Positions 34,619 through 43,838 are shown, numbered from the stretch's first letter. The stretch: DNA of 64,000 bases from Parasulfuritortus sp049322515 (GCA_049322515.1 JBMOQW010000031.1:124001-188000), one strand, 5' to 3'. Numbers and translations: made by a program. Notes: a model not told the origin generated them from the sequence alone.

Positions 34619-36052
34619 TCACGAACGGCGCTGTCGGTGAAGAAACCGCAGGGCTTCGTCGCGCATCGGATTGGTTGTCGTGATCACGGTAGCGATCCAG
34701 CCTGCCAGGGCCGCGAGTGCGGCCAGAAGGATCATCGCGGACGGTGCCTCGACCGGCGCCCAGAGTATAACCATGATGGGACCGATGATGCTGCCGAGGC
34801 TGGTTAAAAGCGTGTGACGGAGGATGGGTCCGAGCCCGGGCTTGCCCAAGGGGACGAGGCAGCGCAAGGTATGGAAGCGCATGGTGGTGCCCAGCACGCT
34901 GGCCAACGCATATCCCCAGGCGACGGCTTCCAGGCTGTGCAGGGCGCCCAGGACCAGCACCGCCAGCTTCAGCGCCAGTATGCGTGTATCGAGCAACATC
35001 AGCGCCTTGACATGGCCATGGGCCGTCATGAACGGCCGGATCTGGCTCTCCAGGGCACTGGCCATGCCTACCAGACTGAGGATGGCCAGCAGGTGGGCCG
35101 CCGGCGTCCACTGCGGGCCGTAGAGCAGCAGGATGATCGGCTGGGACAGGACGGCCACCCAGGCATACAAGGGAATGGCGATCATGGCGATCAGGGTGGT
35201 GGAATGGAAAAATCCATCGCTTGAGTCGATGCCTTGCCGATGCTGTTGGGCATGGTGAGATAGGCTGACCGCGTTCACGGCCTTGAGCAGGACGGTGGTG
35301 AAGGTGCTGGTGAGGCCATGGGCGCGATTGAAGAAGGCGACTGCTTCCATGCCCATCATGCGACCGAGCACCAGGTCGCTGGCGGACTGGTTGGCGTAAG
35401 TGAGCAGCGAGGAGCCGGAGACATACCCGGAAAAGCGCAGCACATGTCGCCATTCCTTCAATGCGGGCAGCCAGGGTAGGCCGGGGGCTCTGAAATACAT
35501 GACGGCCAAGGAACTGGCGCAGATGCCTGCCAACGAGGCCCAGGCCAGGCTGAGGAAGCCCTGGCCCTGCCAGGCCAGGTAAATGCCGGTGCTGCTTTGC
35601 ACCAAGGCGGAAAAGATCTCGACCAAGGCGATTTCCTTGAATCGCATGCCGCGCGTCATCATCGACATCGAGGTGGCGCCGATCGGCACCACCAGGAAGG
35701 TGAGGGCGATCACGTACAAGGCCATCGTCACGCGCGGTTCGCGGTAGAACTGCCCGGCGCTCTCGGCCAGCAAGGCGACGATGAGTCCGCAGGCGAAGGA
35801 CACCAGGAATGAAAGGCCGAGTGCGGTGCGGAAGCGCGCGGGCGTGAGGTCGGTCTCCTGGACGATGTAGGCGCCCAGGCCCATTTCACGGAGGGTGCGA
35901 AACAGGCTGGCCAGGACAAAGGCGACCGAGAAGATGCCGATTTCCTCCGGGGTGAGGAGGCGTGCCAGGGCCAGCGAGGCGATGAAGTTGATCGCCAGGG
36001 TGGTGTTCGACGAAGCCAGGGCGATCAGCAGATTGCCGCGCAGGCTGGACAA
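34619..36052 (-). CDS. Wzx-type polysaccharide flippase (MOP superfamily)
   Basis: This 477-residue membrane protein has 12 or more hydrophobic helices and the N-terminal pattern of WzxC-like flippases (NFIASLALARLLTPEEIGIFSVAF, then LREMGLGAYIVQE). It carries lipid-linked repeats across the inner membrane. Its presence beside an ABC exporter means the locus encodes two different export routes. It starts at ATG 36052, ten bases after the TPR gene stop, so it shares a transcript with the TPR, waaA genes. A 346-residue frame overlapping its end on the same strand is a shadow. Confidence 0.88.
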   Translation of the reverse strand: MSSLRGNLLIALASSNTTLAINFIASLALARLLTPEEIGIFSVAFVLASLFRTLREMGLGAYIVQETDLTPARFRTALGLSFLVSFACGLIVALLAESAGQFYREPRVTMALYVIALTFLVVPIGATSMSMMTRGMRFKEIALVEIFSALVQSSTGIYLAWQGQGFLSLAWASLAGICASSLAVMYFRAPGLPWLPALKEWRHVLRFSGYVSGSSLLTYANQSASDLVLGRMMGMEAVAFFNRAHGLTSTFTTVLLKAVNAVSLSHHAQQHRQGIDSSDGFFHSTTLIAMIAIPLYAWVAVLSQPIILLLYGPQWTPAAHLLAILSLVGMASALESQIRPFMTAHGHVKALMLLDTRILALKLAVLVLGALHSLEAVAWGYALASVLGTTMRFHTLRCLVPLGKPGLGPILRHTLLTSLGSIIGPIMVILWAPVEAPSAMILLAALAALAGWIATVITTTNPMRDEALRFLHRQRRS

Positions 36053-36064
36053 GATGTTAGGCCT

Positions 36065-37027
36065 TCAGGGACAAAACCGGCAATTGGGACGCTTGGGGTC
36101 TTCCCCGACGGTCCCGATCTTGAATTCATCCTCGTTCAGGACGGGGGGTGTGGGCGCGGTCTCTGAAGGCGCAGACTCGGTTGGTGCAGGCGTCTCGGTC
36201 GGAGTGGGCTGGGTTTCGGCGAGGGCGGCGGGTTTCGGGTAGGGCTCCGGGTAGGGGAGCTTGCCGCCATAGTCCAGGAAGCGTTTCTGCAGCTTTTCCG
36301 ATTCGGGGATTCGCTTCAATCCTTCAGTGACCTGGGCCAGGGCATCGTCCTTGTTACCCATGCTGAGCATGGCTTCGGCGAGTGCGATATGCGCGGGTTC
36401 GTAGGCAGGGTCCAGTTTCAGCGCCTGGTTGAATGCGGTGATGCCATCAGGGAGTTTCTTGGCGAGCAAGGCGGCTTTGCCATATTCGACCAGGACCTTT
36501 TTGAGGTAAGGCCAGTGCTTGTTCCGGTATTGGGTTGAATTGATGACGAAGCCATATTCGTCGAGCATGCGCTCGACGTGGAAGGCCCGTTTTTTCGGGT
36601 CGGTTTCGAAGAAGCGCCGGTTCTTGGCGACTTCGCCATAGCAATAGTGATGCAGGGAGATGGCGCCCTGGGCCATGTTGTAGCTGGGATGGTTCAGGAT
36701 GGGATGGCCCTTGACTGCGTCGTACCACATGAGGCCGGGCCCCCCGCTGCCCAAGACCAGCACACACACCGGCTCGAGCATCTGGGCCTCTTGTGCCGAT
36801 AGCACGTAGAAATTCTTGATGGTTCGTCCGACCAGGGTCATCGGGTCGGTGTTGATGCGCGGGGAGCCTTTGCCGGCTGCGTGGACGGTCCCCGAGAGGA
36901 GTGCCAAGACCAGTGTCATCAGAATCCCGCGGACCGAATGACGACAGAGGGTGGCGATATCGTGGGTGTCGGGGTATTGCATCGAATCGATGCGATCGGG
37001 CTTGGCTGTGCGGATCAAGGGCATCAT
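36065..37027 (-). CDS. Exported TPR-repeat hypothetical protein
   Basis: This 320-residue protein has a long N-region, then a hydrophobic signal segment (GILMTLVLALLSGTVHAAG). Two or three TPR units lie around residues 190-250, with AITAFNQALKLDPAYEPAHIALAEAM-like periodicity. A Pro/Thr/Glu-rich linker (residues 270-300) precedes a short C-terminal NCRFCP motif with two cysteines. It is likely periplasmic. Its start overlaps the waaA stop as ATGA, so the two are translationally coupled. A second Met 3 bases downstream and Met16 are alternative starts. Function unknown; an assembly or scaffold role is inference. Confidence 0.72.
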   Translation of the reverse strand: MMPLIRTAKPDRIDSMQYPDTHDIATLCRHSVRGILMTLVLALLSGTVHAAGKGSPRINTDPMTLVGRTIKNFYVLSAQEAQMLEPVCVLVLGSGGPGLMWYDAVKGHPILNHPSYNMAQGAISLHHYCYGEVAKNRRFFETDPKKRAFHVERMLDEYGFVINSTQYRNKHWPYLKKVLVEYGKAALLAKKLPDGITAFNQALKLDPAYEPAHIALAEAMLSMGNKDDALAQVTEGLKRIPESEKLQKRFLDYGGKLPYPEPYPKPAALAETQPTPTETPAPTESAPSETAPTPPVLNEDEFKIGTVGEDPKRPNCRFCP

Positions 37028-38328
37028 GGGCGGGGCAAAAAGGGGATAAGCGCGTCCAGGCTTCGCTTCAGGGCGCCCCGAGCCTGGTCGAGGGCGCCAT
37101 CGACCGAATCCCGGCTCGCCTGATAGAGGTCGGGTTGCTCCAGGAGTTCGATCCAGGTCTTGGCCAGGTCCTCCGCGTGGGCAAGTTCGCGGATGCCGCC
37201 AGCGGCCAGCATGGCCTGGTAGACGGGGTAGCTGGGGTAGGTCGGATGCCAGCCGGGACTGACGCTGACCGGGCGGCCGAAGGACATCGGTTCCAGGATG
37301 TTGTGGTCGACGCCGACATGGGCCAGGGTCGCGGCGGCATAGAAATCCCTCAATTCGCCCATGGTGTCGAGCACCAGGCCATCGGTGTCCGGGGGCAGGG
37401 GGGCATCCTCGATCCTGGATCGGAAGCGCAGGCGGAGCTGGTGTCGCTCGGCCAGGGCTTCGATCTTGCGCAGGTTGTCGGGGTATTCGGGGTGTCTGGG
37501 CGCGTGGATGAGCAGGGCGTCTGGGTGGCGGGCCCTGAGCCGGGCGAAGGCGTCGAAGACCCGTTCCATCTCGTCGTGGTCGGTGACACAGCCGGCGACC
37601 AGGATCGGCCGGTGTGCTTCAAGCAAGGCCTTGAGCAGGTTTGGACTGCGGGCTTGATCGGGTGTCCAGGCCTGGCGGTCGAGCGCGTCGAATTTGAGGT
37701 TGCCGGTGACCTGCAAGCGGGCGCGGCCCAGCCCGGCCGTGACCAATGTGTCGGCCACGGTCTGGTTTTGCACGCAGGCGAAATCGAAGGCGCTGAGGTA
37801 GTCGTGGGCGAACAGGCTGTGTTCGATGCGATCCATGGTGCAGCGGGGCGTGTAGCCATACAGCCAGGCATTGACCAGGAGAACGCGGGCCCCTGCGCGC
37901 TTGGCAGCACGCACGAAGGCATAGGAGAAGCGGCACGGTCCTTCCGAGGGCCAGGCCGGGATTTCCGCGAGCATGAGCAGGGCCGGCGGTTGCCGGCGGG
38001 CCAGGTGGCGCGCGTCCCGGCTATGGCCACGGGTGATAAATACCTGGGCCTGGGGGTATTTGGCCAGGTAGGCGTCGCGATAGTGTGCATGCTCGGTGAT
38101 CAAGACCCAGGCCAGCCCGGGCAGACGTTCGCGCAGGTGCCGGAGCAGGGGCTCGATGGCGTTCAGTTCGCCGATGGTCGAGACATACAGCCAGAGGGCA
38201 CCGGGGCCGGGGCTGGCGGCAATCGGCTCCGGCAGCTTGCGGGCCGGGTTGCCCTTCAAGTCGCTTAGCCATTCCAAAGTTCGGAAGGCGGCCCAGCGCA
38301 GGGGCTCGGGGAGCCAGCGGACATTCAT
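37024..38328 (-). CDS. waaA: 3-deoxy-D-manno-octulosonic acid transferase-like protein (WaaA/KdtA, GT30)
   Basis: This 434-residue GT30-family protein transfers Kdo from CMP-Kdo to a lipid A precursor or to a polysaccharide terminus. Family marks are VSTIGELNAIEPLL near residue 50, TGNLKFD near 208, HAPRHPE near 272, TMGELRDFY near 322 and NILEPMSFGRPV near 342. It starts at ATG 38328. The kdsD gene just upstream on the same strand supplies a Kdo precursor, which supports the call. As it sits inside an EPS locus with an ABC exporter, it may act on a Kdo-linked polysaccharide instead of, or as well as, lipid A. Confidence 0.85.
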   Translation of the reverse strand: MNVRWLPEPLRWAAFRTLEWLSDLKGNPARKLPEPIAASPGPGALWLYVSTIGELNAIEPLLRHLRERLPGLAWVLITEHAHYRDAYLAKYPQAQVFITRGHSRDARHLARRQPPALLMLAEIPAWPSEGPCRFSYAFVRAAKRAGARVLLVNAWLYGYTPRCTMDRIEHSLFAHDYLSAFDFACVQNQTVADTLVTAGLGRARLQVTGNLKFDALDRQAWTPDQARSPNLLKALLEAHRPILVAGCVTDHDEMERVFDAFARLRARHPDALLIHAPRHPEYPDNLRKIEALAERHQLRLRFRSRIEDAPLPPDTDGLVLDTMGELRDFYAAATLAHVGVDHNILEPMSFGRPVSVSPGWHPTYPSYPVYQAMLAAGGIRELAHAEDLAKTWIELLEQPDLYQASRDSVDGALDQARGALKRSLDALIPFLPRP

Positions 38329-38362
38329 CTCGGCGCCGAGCCTTGAGGCGATGGCCCGGACA

Positions 38363-39361
38363 CTACAAGACTCCGGCCCTGAACAGGTCGTGCATGTTGA
38401 GCGCGCCGATCAAATGGTTGGCTTCATCGACCACCAGCAAGCCGTTGATCTTGTGCGCGTCCATGTAATGCACGGCTTCGGCGGCCATCTTGTCCGGCAG
38501 GATACGGTGTGGCGAACGGTGCATGACGTCGGCGATGCTGAGGGTGCGGATGTCCAGGCCCTTTTCCAGGCTGCGGCGCAGGTCGCCGTCGGTGTAGATC
38601 CCGATCAGTGTGTCATCGGCATCGACCACCGCGGTCATGCCGAGCCCCTTGCTGCTCATCTCGTAGAGCGCGGTGACCAGGGGGGCGTCGGCACGTACCT
38701 TGGGCAGCCGGTCTTCGCCGTGCATCACGTCGCGCACGCGCACCAGCAGGCGACGGCCGAGGGCGCCGCCAGGGTGGGAACGGGCGAAATCCTCAGCCTG
38801 GAAGCCGCGAGCTTCAAGCAGGGTCAGCGCCAGCGCGTCGCCCATGGCCAGGGCGGCCGTGGTGCTGGCACTGGGGGCCAGGCCGAGCGGACAGGCTTCC
38901 TCGGCGACGCTGACATCGAGGTGGACATCGGCCTCGGTGGCCAGGGTGGAATTCGGATTGCCGGTCAGGGCGATCAGCTTGGCGCCAAGGCGCTTGATGG
39001 CCGGCAGGATGGTCAGGAGTTCGGCGGTTTCCCCGGAGTTCGACAGGGCCAGGACGACATCATCCTGGGTGATCATGCCGAGGTCACCATGGCTGGCCTC
39101 GCCGGGATGGACAAAGAACGCCGGCGTGCCGGTGCTGGCGAGGGTCGCTGCGAGCTTGTTGCCGATGTGGCCGGATTTGCCCATGCCGGTGACCACCGCG
39201 CGCCCGGGGGCGGCCTGGATCAGCCGGATGGCCTGGATCAGCGCACCATCGACGCGGGGTACCAGGGCCTCGATGGCACGGACTTCGGTTTCCAGGACCC
39301 GGCGGGCGACCTGGATCAGGTGGTCTTCACTGGCCGGGGCGGGCAAGGGGGGTGAGCTCAT
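38363..39361 (-). CDS. kdsD: D-arabinose 5-phosphate isomerase (KdsD/KpsF family)
   Basis: This converts ribulose 5-phosphate to arabinose 5-phosphate, the first step to CMP-Kdo. Residues 40-180 form the SIS domain with VTGMGKSGHIGNKLAATLASTGTPAFFVHPGEA-type active-site sequence (Lys and His residues present). Residues 210-330 hold a pair of CBS domains, with ALYEMSSKGLGMTAVVD and MDAHKINGLLVVD. Length and domain order fit KdsD/KpsF. It starts at ATG 39361 with the divergent region 39362-39756 upstream. It is most likely co-transcribed with waaA, 34 bases downstream. Confidence 0.93.
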   Translation of the reverse strand: MSSPPLPAPASEDHLIQVARRVLETEVRAIEALVPRVDGALIQAIRLIQAAPGRAVVTGMGKSGHIGNKLAATLASTGTPAFFVHPGEASHGDLGMITQDDVVLALSNSGETAELLTILPAIKRLGAKLIALTGNPNSTLATEADVHLDVSVAEEACPLGLAPSASTTAALAMGDALALTLLEARGFQAEDFARSHPGGALGRRLLVRVRDVMHGEDRLPKVRADAPLVTALYEMSSKGLGMTAVVDADDTLIGIYTDGDLRRSLEKGLDIRTLSIADVMHRSPHRILPDKMAAEAVHYMDAHKINGLLVVDEANHLIGALNMHDLFRAGVL

Positions 39362-39756
39362 GTGCCTCCGTGGTTATTCATGCGTGGACGTGTCTTTAAT
39401 CGCATATTGGCTGGCGTTCGGCAAGTCTGGCGACCCGGCGCGAAAAAACTTCACGATCCCACACGCCCCCGGGGCCTTCCCCGCCCGCAGGGGAAGTCCG
39501 ATGTGGCAGCGCGTGCGAGGGGCCTGTTCGATCTTCGCTGGGGCGAGACCAGCTCGGGCCCCTCTCGAGTCAGTTGCGAGTCTGCAAAATTATGAATCCA
39601 CTGCCTTGTCTTGCTGGGCTCCCCGGTGCAGGGGCGTCACCGGCAGGGGGCCTCGCATGCCGTCACGGTAGCGGCCTCCGGCGCGGCAAGCTGGCCTGTC
39701 CCGATGCGGTTCTATGCTATGGTAGCCGCCTGGCATGGCAGGAGTGTTTAAAGGGG
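39362..39756. other. Divergent intergenic region, 395 bases
   Basis: This region separates kdsD (minus) and the DegT-like gene (plus) and must hold both promoters. A seven-base perfect stem CTTCCCC (39476-39482) / GGGGAAG (39490-39496) is present. Open frames here (for example from 39574) are continuous with the DegT-like gene but have no protein-like composition. GGAG at 39741 serves as the ribosome site for ATG 39757. Confidence 0.45.
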
Positions 39757-40971
39757 ATGGTATCTGTCGAATTTATGCCGTTGGCCGTGAATCCCGAGAA
39801 TTATCCGAGGCCGGTGTTGTCGATGTTGCCGGGGCGCATGCGAGTGACATGGCCAGGGAATGAACAGGGGGCATCGCCGTTTCTGGCGGGAGATTTCTTT
39901 GTCTTTGGTCGTTACGCGCTGGTCGAGGCGTTGCGGCGGGCGGGCGTGCGCGCCGGCGATGCCGTGCTGTTGCCGGCCTATCATTGCCGGACGGTGGTCG
40001 AGTCTGCCTTGTATCTGGGCGCCGAAGTCCGCTTGTATCCGATGACGGCGTCGCTGAGGCCAGATTTCGCCCGGCTCGAACCCCTCTGCGCCGATGGCAA
40101 GGCAAAGGCCTTCGTGTTGACCCATTATTTCGGCTTCCCGAATGACTTGGCGCGGGTGCGTACCTTGTGCGACCAGACGAACATGGCCTTGGTGGAGGAC
40201 TGCGCCCATGCCTTGTATGGCCAGGATGACCAAGGCCACGTTTTGGGCAGTATCGGCGATTATGCGGTGACCAGCGTCTGGAAATTCTTCCCCCTAAGGG
40301 ATGGGGCCCTGCTGCGCGACAATAGCCCCGGGGCTGGCGCGCCAAGCCGGCTGCGCGCCCCTTCTTTGTGGAGTGAAATCAAGGCCTTGGCCGATGTGGC
40401 CCGTTCGCTTGGTCGCAGCCGTGGACCCGGGTCTCCATTGCCTCGGCCGGTCTTCGATGCGCTGGTCGCCCAGGTGTTGGAACTCGGCGCCAGGCCCGAG
40501 CCTGCCCTGGCGACCGATGAAATTCAGTTCAGGCGGGATCAGGTCATCCGCCAGGGTTTGCGGGTGTCGCGGGCCTTGGTGCGGCTGGCGCCGCATGCCG
40601 AGATTCGTGAGCGGCGGCGCGCCCTGTATCGGCACTGGCTGCGCCGCATCGAGGGCGTGCCTGGGGTACGGCCCCTGTTCGCCCGGTTGCCGGATGGGGT
40701 CGTGCCTTACGCTTTCCCCCTGCTGACCGACCCCCGGGGCTGGGTGTTTCATGCCCTGCGCCTGGCCGGCGTGCCGATCTGGCGCTGGGAGGATGTCGCG
40801 AGAACTTCATGCGCGGTGTCTCAGAATTACCGCCTGCGTCTATTACAATTGCCCTGCCATCAGGATCTGACCGAGGGCCAGATCGACTGGGTGGTGCATA
40901 TCCTCGAGGGAGTGATGTCGAGGTTGCCGGTCCCGGAACATGAGTTCGGGCGGGCCTCGGACCAGGAATGA
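39757..40971 (+). CDS. DegT/DnrJ/EryC1-like PLP-dependent protein
   Basis: This 404-residue protein has the aspartate aminotransferase fold of the DegT/StrS group. RAGDAVLLPAYHCRTVVESAL and LVEDCAHALYGQ are recognisable, the Asp in VEDCAH being the PLP-pyridine contact. The internal aldimine Lys is likely in VTSVWKFFPLRDGALL. Usual members aminate nucleotide keto-sugars; this branch (SVWKFFP..DGA) differs and could aminate another carbonyl compound. The start at ATG 39757 uses GGAG 12 bases upstream; ATG 39775 is possible. It opens a tight three-gene plus-strand cassette. Confidence 0.8.
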   Translation: MVSVEFMPLAVNPENYPRPVLSMLPGRMRVTWPGNEQGASPFLAGDFFVFGRYALVEALRRAGVRAGDAVLLPAYHCRTVVESALYLGAEVRLYPMTASLRPDFARLEPLCADGKAKAFVLTHYFGFPNDLARVRTLCDQTNMALVEDCAHALYGQDDQGHVLGSIGDYAVTSVWKFFPLRDGALLRDNSPGAGAPSRLRAPSLWSEIKALADVARSLGRSRGPGSPLPRPVFDALVAQVLELGARPEPALATDEIQFRRDQVIRQGLRVSRALVRLAPHAEIRERRRALYRHWLRRIEGVPGVRPLFARLPDGVVPYAFPLLTDPRGWVFHALRLAGVPIWRWEDVARTSCAVSQNYRLRLLQLPCHQDLTEGQIDWVVHILEGVMSRLPVPEHEFGRASDQE

Positions 40972-40978
40972 TGAACCC

Positions 40979-42028
40979 ATGAAATGGACCTTTGTAGCGG
41001 CCACCGAGGCTGCCGAATACGCCTCGCGCTGGGATGCCCTGAATGCCGCCGGCGCCCGATCGCCGCTCCTGACCAGCCAGTTCCTGGGCAGCGCGCTCAT
41101 GGCATTCGGCACTGGCAAGGAAAAGCTGGCGATCCTGGGCGATTTGCTCGCGCCGGCAGCCATGGCCGTGGTGGAGCGAAGCAGCAGGCCCGGCGTCTGG
41201 CAGACTTTCCAGCCGTCGCAGGCGCCGATCGGATTCTTCCTGAAGCGGGCTGACCTGAGCGTCGAAACCGTATTGGCACGCTTGTTGCGCGACTTGCCCG
41301 GGCTGGCGGTGCTGTTTGGCTTGACCCAGCAGGATCCCTTGCTGATCGCCCGGCCGGAGCCGGGTGTGGTCACGAAAACCCTCGACTATATCGAGACCGC
41401 CAGCATCGATGTGGGCGGTGCTTTCGAGGCGTATTGGGAACAACGCGGCAAGAACCTGCGCCAGAACCTGCGCAAGGTTCGCAACAAGCTGGACAAGGCG
41501 GGTCTAGCGATCCAGCTCGACTGCCTCACCGCCGCGGACCAGATGCGCGAAGCGGTGGCCAGCTATGGCGCGATGGAGAGCAAGGGCTGGAAGTCCAGGC
41601 AAGGGACCGCGATCAGCCTCGATAACGACCAGGGCCGCTTTTACCTGGATTTGTTGACTCGCCATTGCCAGGCGGGGCACGGTCGCGTGTACCAGTTGCG
41701 GTTGGGCGACCAGGTGGTGGCCATGGATATCTGCATCGATCTGGAGGGCGTCATCGTCATCTTGAAGACGACCTATGATGAAGCCGCGGCAGAGTATTCC
41801 CCGGCGATGTTGATGCACCACGAAATTTTTCAGCACCTGTTCGAATCAGGCGAGTTCCGCCGCATCGAGTTCTACGGCAAGGTCATGGAGTGGCATACCC
41901 GCTGGACCGAGGACAAACGCACCATGTACCACGTCAACCAATATCGCTGGCCGTTGATCAAGACCCTGGTGGAGCGCCGGTCGAGGCCGGCCCCGGCTTC
42001 GGCACCGAGCGTCGAAACATCTCAATAG
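40979..42028 (+). CDS. FemAB/GNAT-like (CelD/BcsL type) acyl- or aminoacyltransferase
   Basis: This 349-residue protein has the acetyltransferase fold shared by CelD/BcsL and FemAB proteins. Recognisable parts are YWEQRGKNLRQNLRKVRNKLD near residue 155, ESKGWKSRQGTAI near 200 and LRLGDQVVAMDICIDLEGVIVILKTTYDE near 240. Such proteins transfer acyl or aminoacyl groups; the donor is not predictable. ATG 40979 has AGGAA about ten bases upstream. It is seven bases after the DegT-like gene and ten bases before the AsnB homologue. It is a distant paralogue of the FemAB-like gene at 1904-2944. Confidence 0.8.
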   Translation: MKWTFVAATEAAEYASRWDALNAAGARSPLLTSQFLGSALMAFGTGKEKLAILGDLLAPAAMAVVERSSRPGVWQTFQPSQAPIGFFLKRADLSVETVLARLLRDLPGLAVLFGLTQQDPLLIARPEPGVVTKTLDYIETASIDVGGAFEAYWEQRGKNLRQNLRKVRNKLDKAGLAIQLDCLTAADQMREAVASYGAMESKGWKSRQGTAISLDNDQGRFYLDLLTRHCQAGHGRVYQLRLGDQVVAMDICIDLEGVIVILKTTYDEAAAEYSPAMLMHHEIFQHLFESGEFRRIEFYGKVMEWHTRWTEDKRTMYHVNQYRWPLIKTLVERRSRPAPASAPSVETSQ

Positions 42029-42038
42029 GGAACGCGGC

Positions 42039-43838
42039 ATGCACAGGATCGCGGGGTGGCTGGCCAAGCCCAGTCAGCATTCGGAGACAGCGCTGGCGCG
42101 CATGTGGGCGAGATGCAGTGCCGCATTCCCAGACCAGGGGGTCGGCGACCCCACGGGCGCGGTGGCCGCCAGCCACTCGGTCGCCCGCGAGGGCATGCTG
42201 ATCGCAGCGGTGTGCGGGCGTCCCCGGTTGGGCGACCGATTCCTGACTTCGGCCTCGGCGGCCGGGGAAGTCCTCGCCTTGTGGCGTCAGCATGGCGTCG
42301 ATGCGCCCAAGCACATCCATGGCAATTTTTCCCTGGCGATCCTCGACCTTGCAGCCGAGCGGGTGTTCCTTGCCCTGGACCGCATCGGGGCCGAGAAGCT
42401 CGCCTATGCCGTATTGCCCAACGGCGTGGCCTTCGCCAGCCAGGCCGACATGGTCGCGGCGCACCCCGAACTGGACGAACGCCTCGATCCCCAGGGACTG
42501 TTCAATTTCATCTATTTCTACCAGGCCCCGGCGCCCGGCAGTATTTTTGAGAAGGTCGGCAAACTGTTGCCCGGGCAGTGGCTGGAGTGGCAGCGGGGTG
42601 AAGTCCGGCAGGGTTTCTATTGGGCCTTGCATTACCGTGACACGCCACGCAATGACTTCGACGAGCAGTCCCGGGTGTTCCACGAATTGTTGCGCGATGG
42701 CGTGCGTCGGGCCCGAGGCGAGGACCGGGTGGCCGCGTTCCTGTCCGGTGGCACCGACAGTTCGACGGTGAGCGGCGTCTTGCGGGAACTGGCCGGTCAG
42801 GCGCGGACTTATTCCATCGGCTTCGATGCCAGCGGGTTCGATGAGATCGAGTACGCGCGCATCGCCGCCCGGCATTTCGGCCTGGATTCCCGCGAGTACT
42901 ACCTGCAGCGGGAAGACGTGCTGGCCGCCATCCCGGTCATTGCCGAACATTACGACGAGCCGTTTGCCAACGAATCGGCGATTCCAACTTATTTCTGCGC
43001 CAAGCGGGCCGCGGAGGAGGGCTACACCGTGATGCTGGCCGGTGACGGCGGCGACGAAATCTTCGGCGGCAACGAGCGCTACGCGACGCAGAAAATCTTC
43101 GAGGCCTATCACTTGTTGCCGGCGATGCTGCGCCAGGGTGTGTTGGAGCCGCTGCTTCGGATGCCCGGGCTCGATGCGGTGTCCCTGTTGCGTCGGGCTC
43201 AGAGCTACGTGCGGCGTGCCAACACGCCGCTACCGGATCGGATGGAGTCCTACAACCACGTGTATTTGCAGCCGTTGGAGCAGATGTTCACGGCGGATTT
43301 CCTGGCCCAGGTGGAAGCGACCCAGCCCACCAGCCTGTTGCGTGAGGTGTATTTCCGGGCGGATTCACAGTCTTTCATCAATCGCATGTTGCATCTCGAT
43401 CTGAAATTCACCCTGGCCGACAATGACTTGCGCAAGGTCGGCGCCATGACCGAGGCGGCGGGGGTCGAAGTCCGTTATCCCCTGCTCGATGACGCCATGG
43501 TCGAGTTTTCCGGACAGGTACCACCCGACTGGAAGGTCAAGGGACGCTATCTGCGCTGGTTCTTCAAGAAGGCGCTCACAGGCTATTTGCCGGACGAGAT
43601 CATCAACAAGTCCAAGCATGGTTTCGGCCTGCCTTTCGGTATCTGGGCCAAGGAGTATGCGCCGCTGCGCGAGCGCATCCAGGACCGGGTCTCCGCTTTT
43701 GCCGGACGCGGCATCCTGGCACCTGGATTCATCGAAGGCATCCGACGCCAGCATGAGACCGGCCATGCCACCTACTACGGGCGCATGTTGTGGCTGATGA
43801 TGATCCTGGAGGAGTGGCTGGCGTTCAGAAAGCTCTGA
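42039..43838 (+). CDS. Asparagine synthase-like protein with the glutaminase cysteine replaced
   Basis: This 599-residue protein has the two-domain AsnB plan. The N-terminus reads MHRIAGWL where active enzymes read MCGI, so the nucleophile Cys2 is His and the next Gly is Arg. Glutamine hydrolysis is therefore very unlikely. The synthetase domain is intact: PP-loop SGGTDSS at about 236-242, AGDGGDEIFGG near 335 and EVRYPLLDD near 475. AsnB relatives without the Cys, such as beta-lactam synthetase, use an amine other than glutamine-derived ammonia. By analogy this one may join a carboxylate to an amine, or use free ammonia. It ends the cassette with the DegT-like and FemAB-like genes. Confidence 0.87.
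   Translation: MHRIAGWLAKPSQHSETALARMWARCSAAFPDQGVGDPTGAVAASHSVAREGMLIAAVCGRPRLGDRFLTSASAAGEVLALWRQHGVDAPKHIHGNFSLAILDLAAERVFLALDRIGAEKLAYAVLPNGVAFASQADMVAAHPELDERLDPQGLFNFIYFYQAPAPGSIFEKVGKLLPGQWLEWQRGEVRQGFYWALHYRDTPRNDFDEQSRVFHELLRDGVRRARGEDRVAAFLSGGTDSSTVSGVLRELAGQARTYSIGFDASGFDEIEYARIAARHFGLDSREYYLQREDVLAAIPVIAEHYDEPFANESAIPTYFCAKRAAEEGYTVMLAGDGGDEIFGGNERYATQKIFEAYHLLPAMLRQGVLEPLLRMPGLDAVSLLRRAQSYVRRANTPLPDRMESYNHVYLQPLEQMFTADFLAQVEATQPTSLLREVYFRADSQSFINRMLHLDLKFTLADNDLRKVGAMTEAAGVEVRYPLLDDAMVEFSGQVPPDWKVKGRYLRWFFKKALTGYLPDEIINKSKHGFGLPFGIWAKEYAPLRERIQDRVSAFAGRGILAPGFIEGIRRQHETGHATYYGRMLWLMMILEEWLAFRKL

Noticed and set aside
34413..35453. Overlapping minus-strand frame at the 3' end of the flippase gene
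   Set aside because: It is in another frame of the same strand as the Wzx gene, is rich in Arg, His and Pro, and has no membrane helices or motifs.
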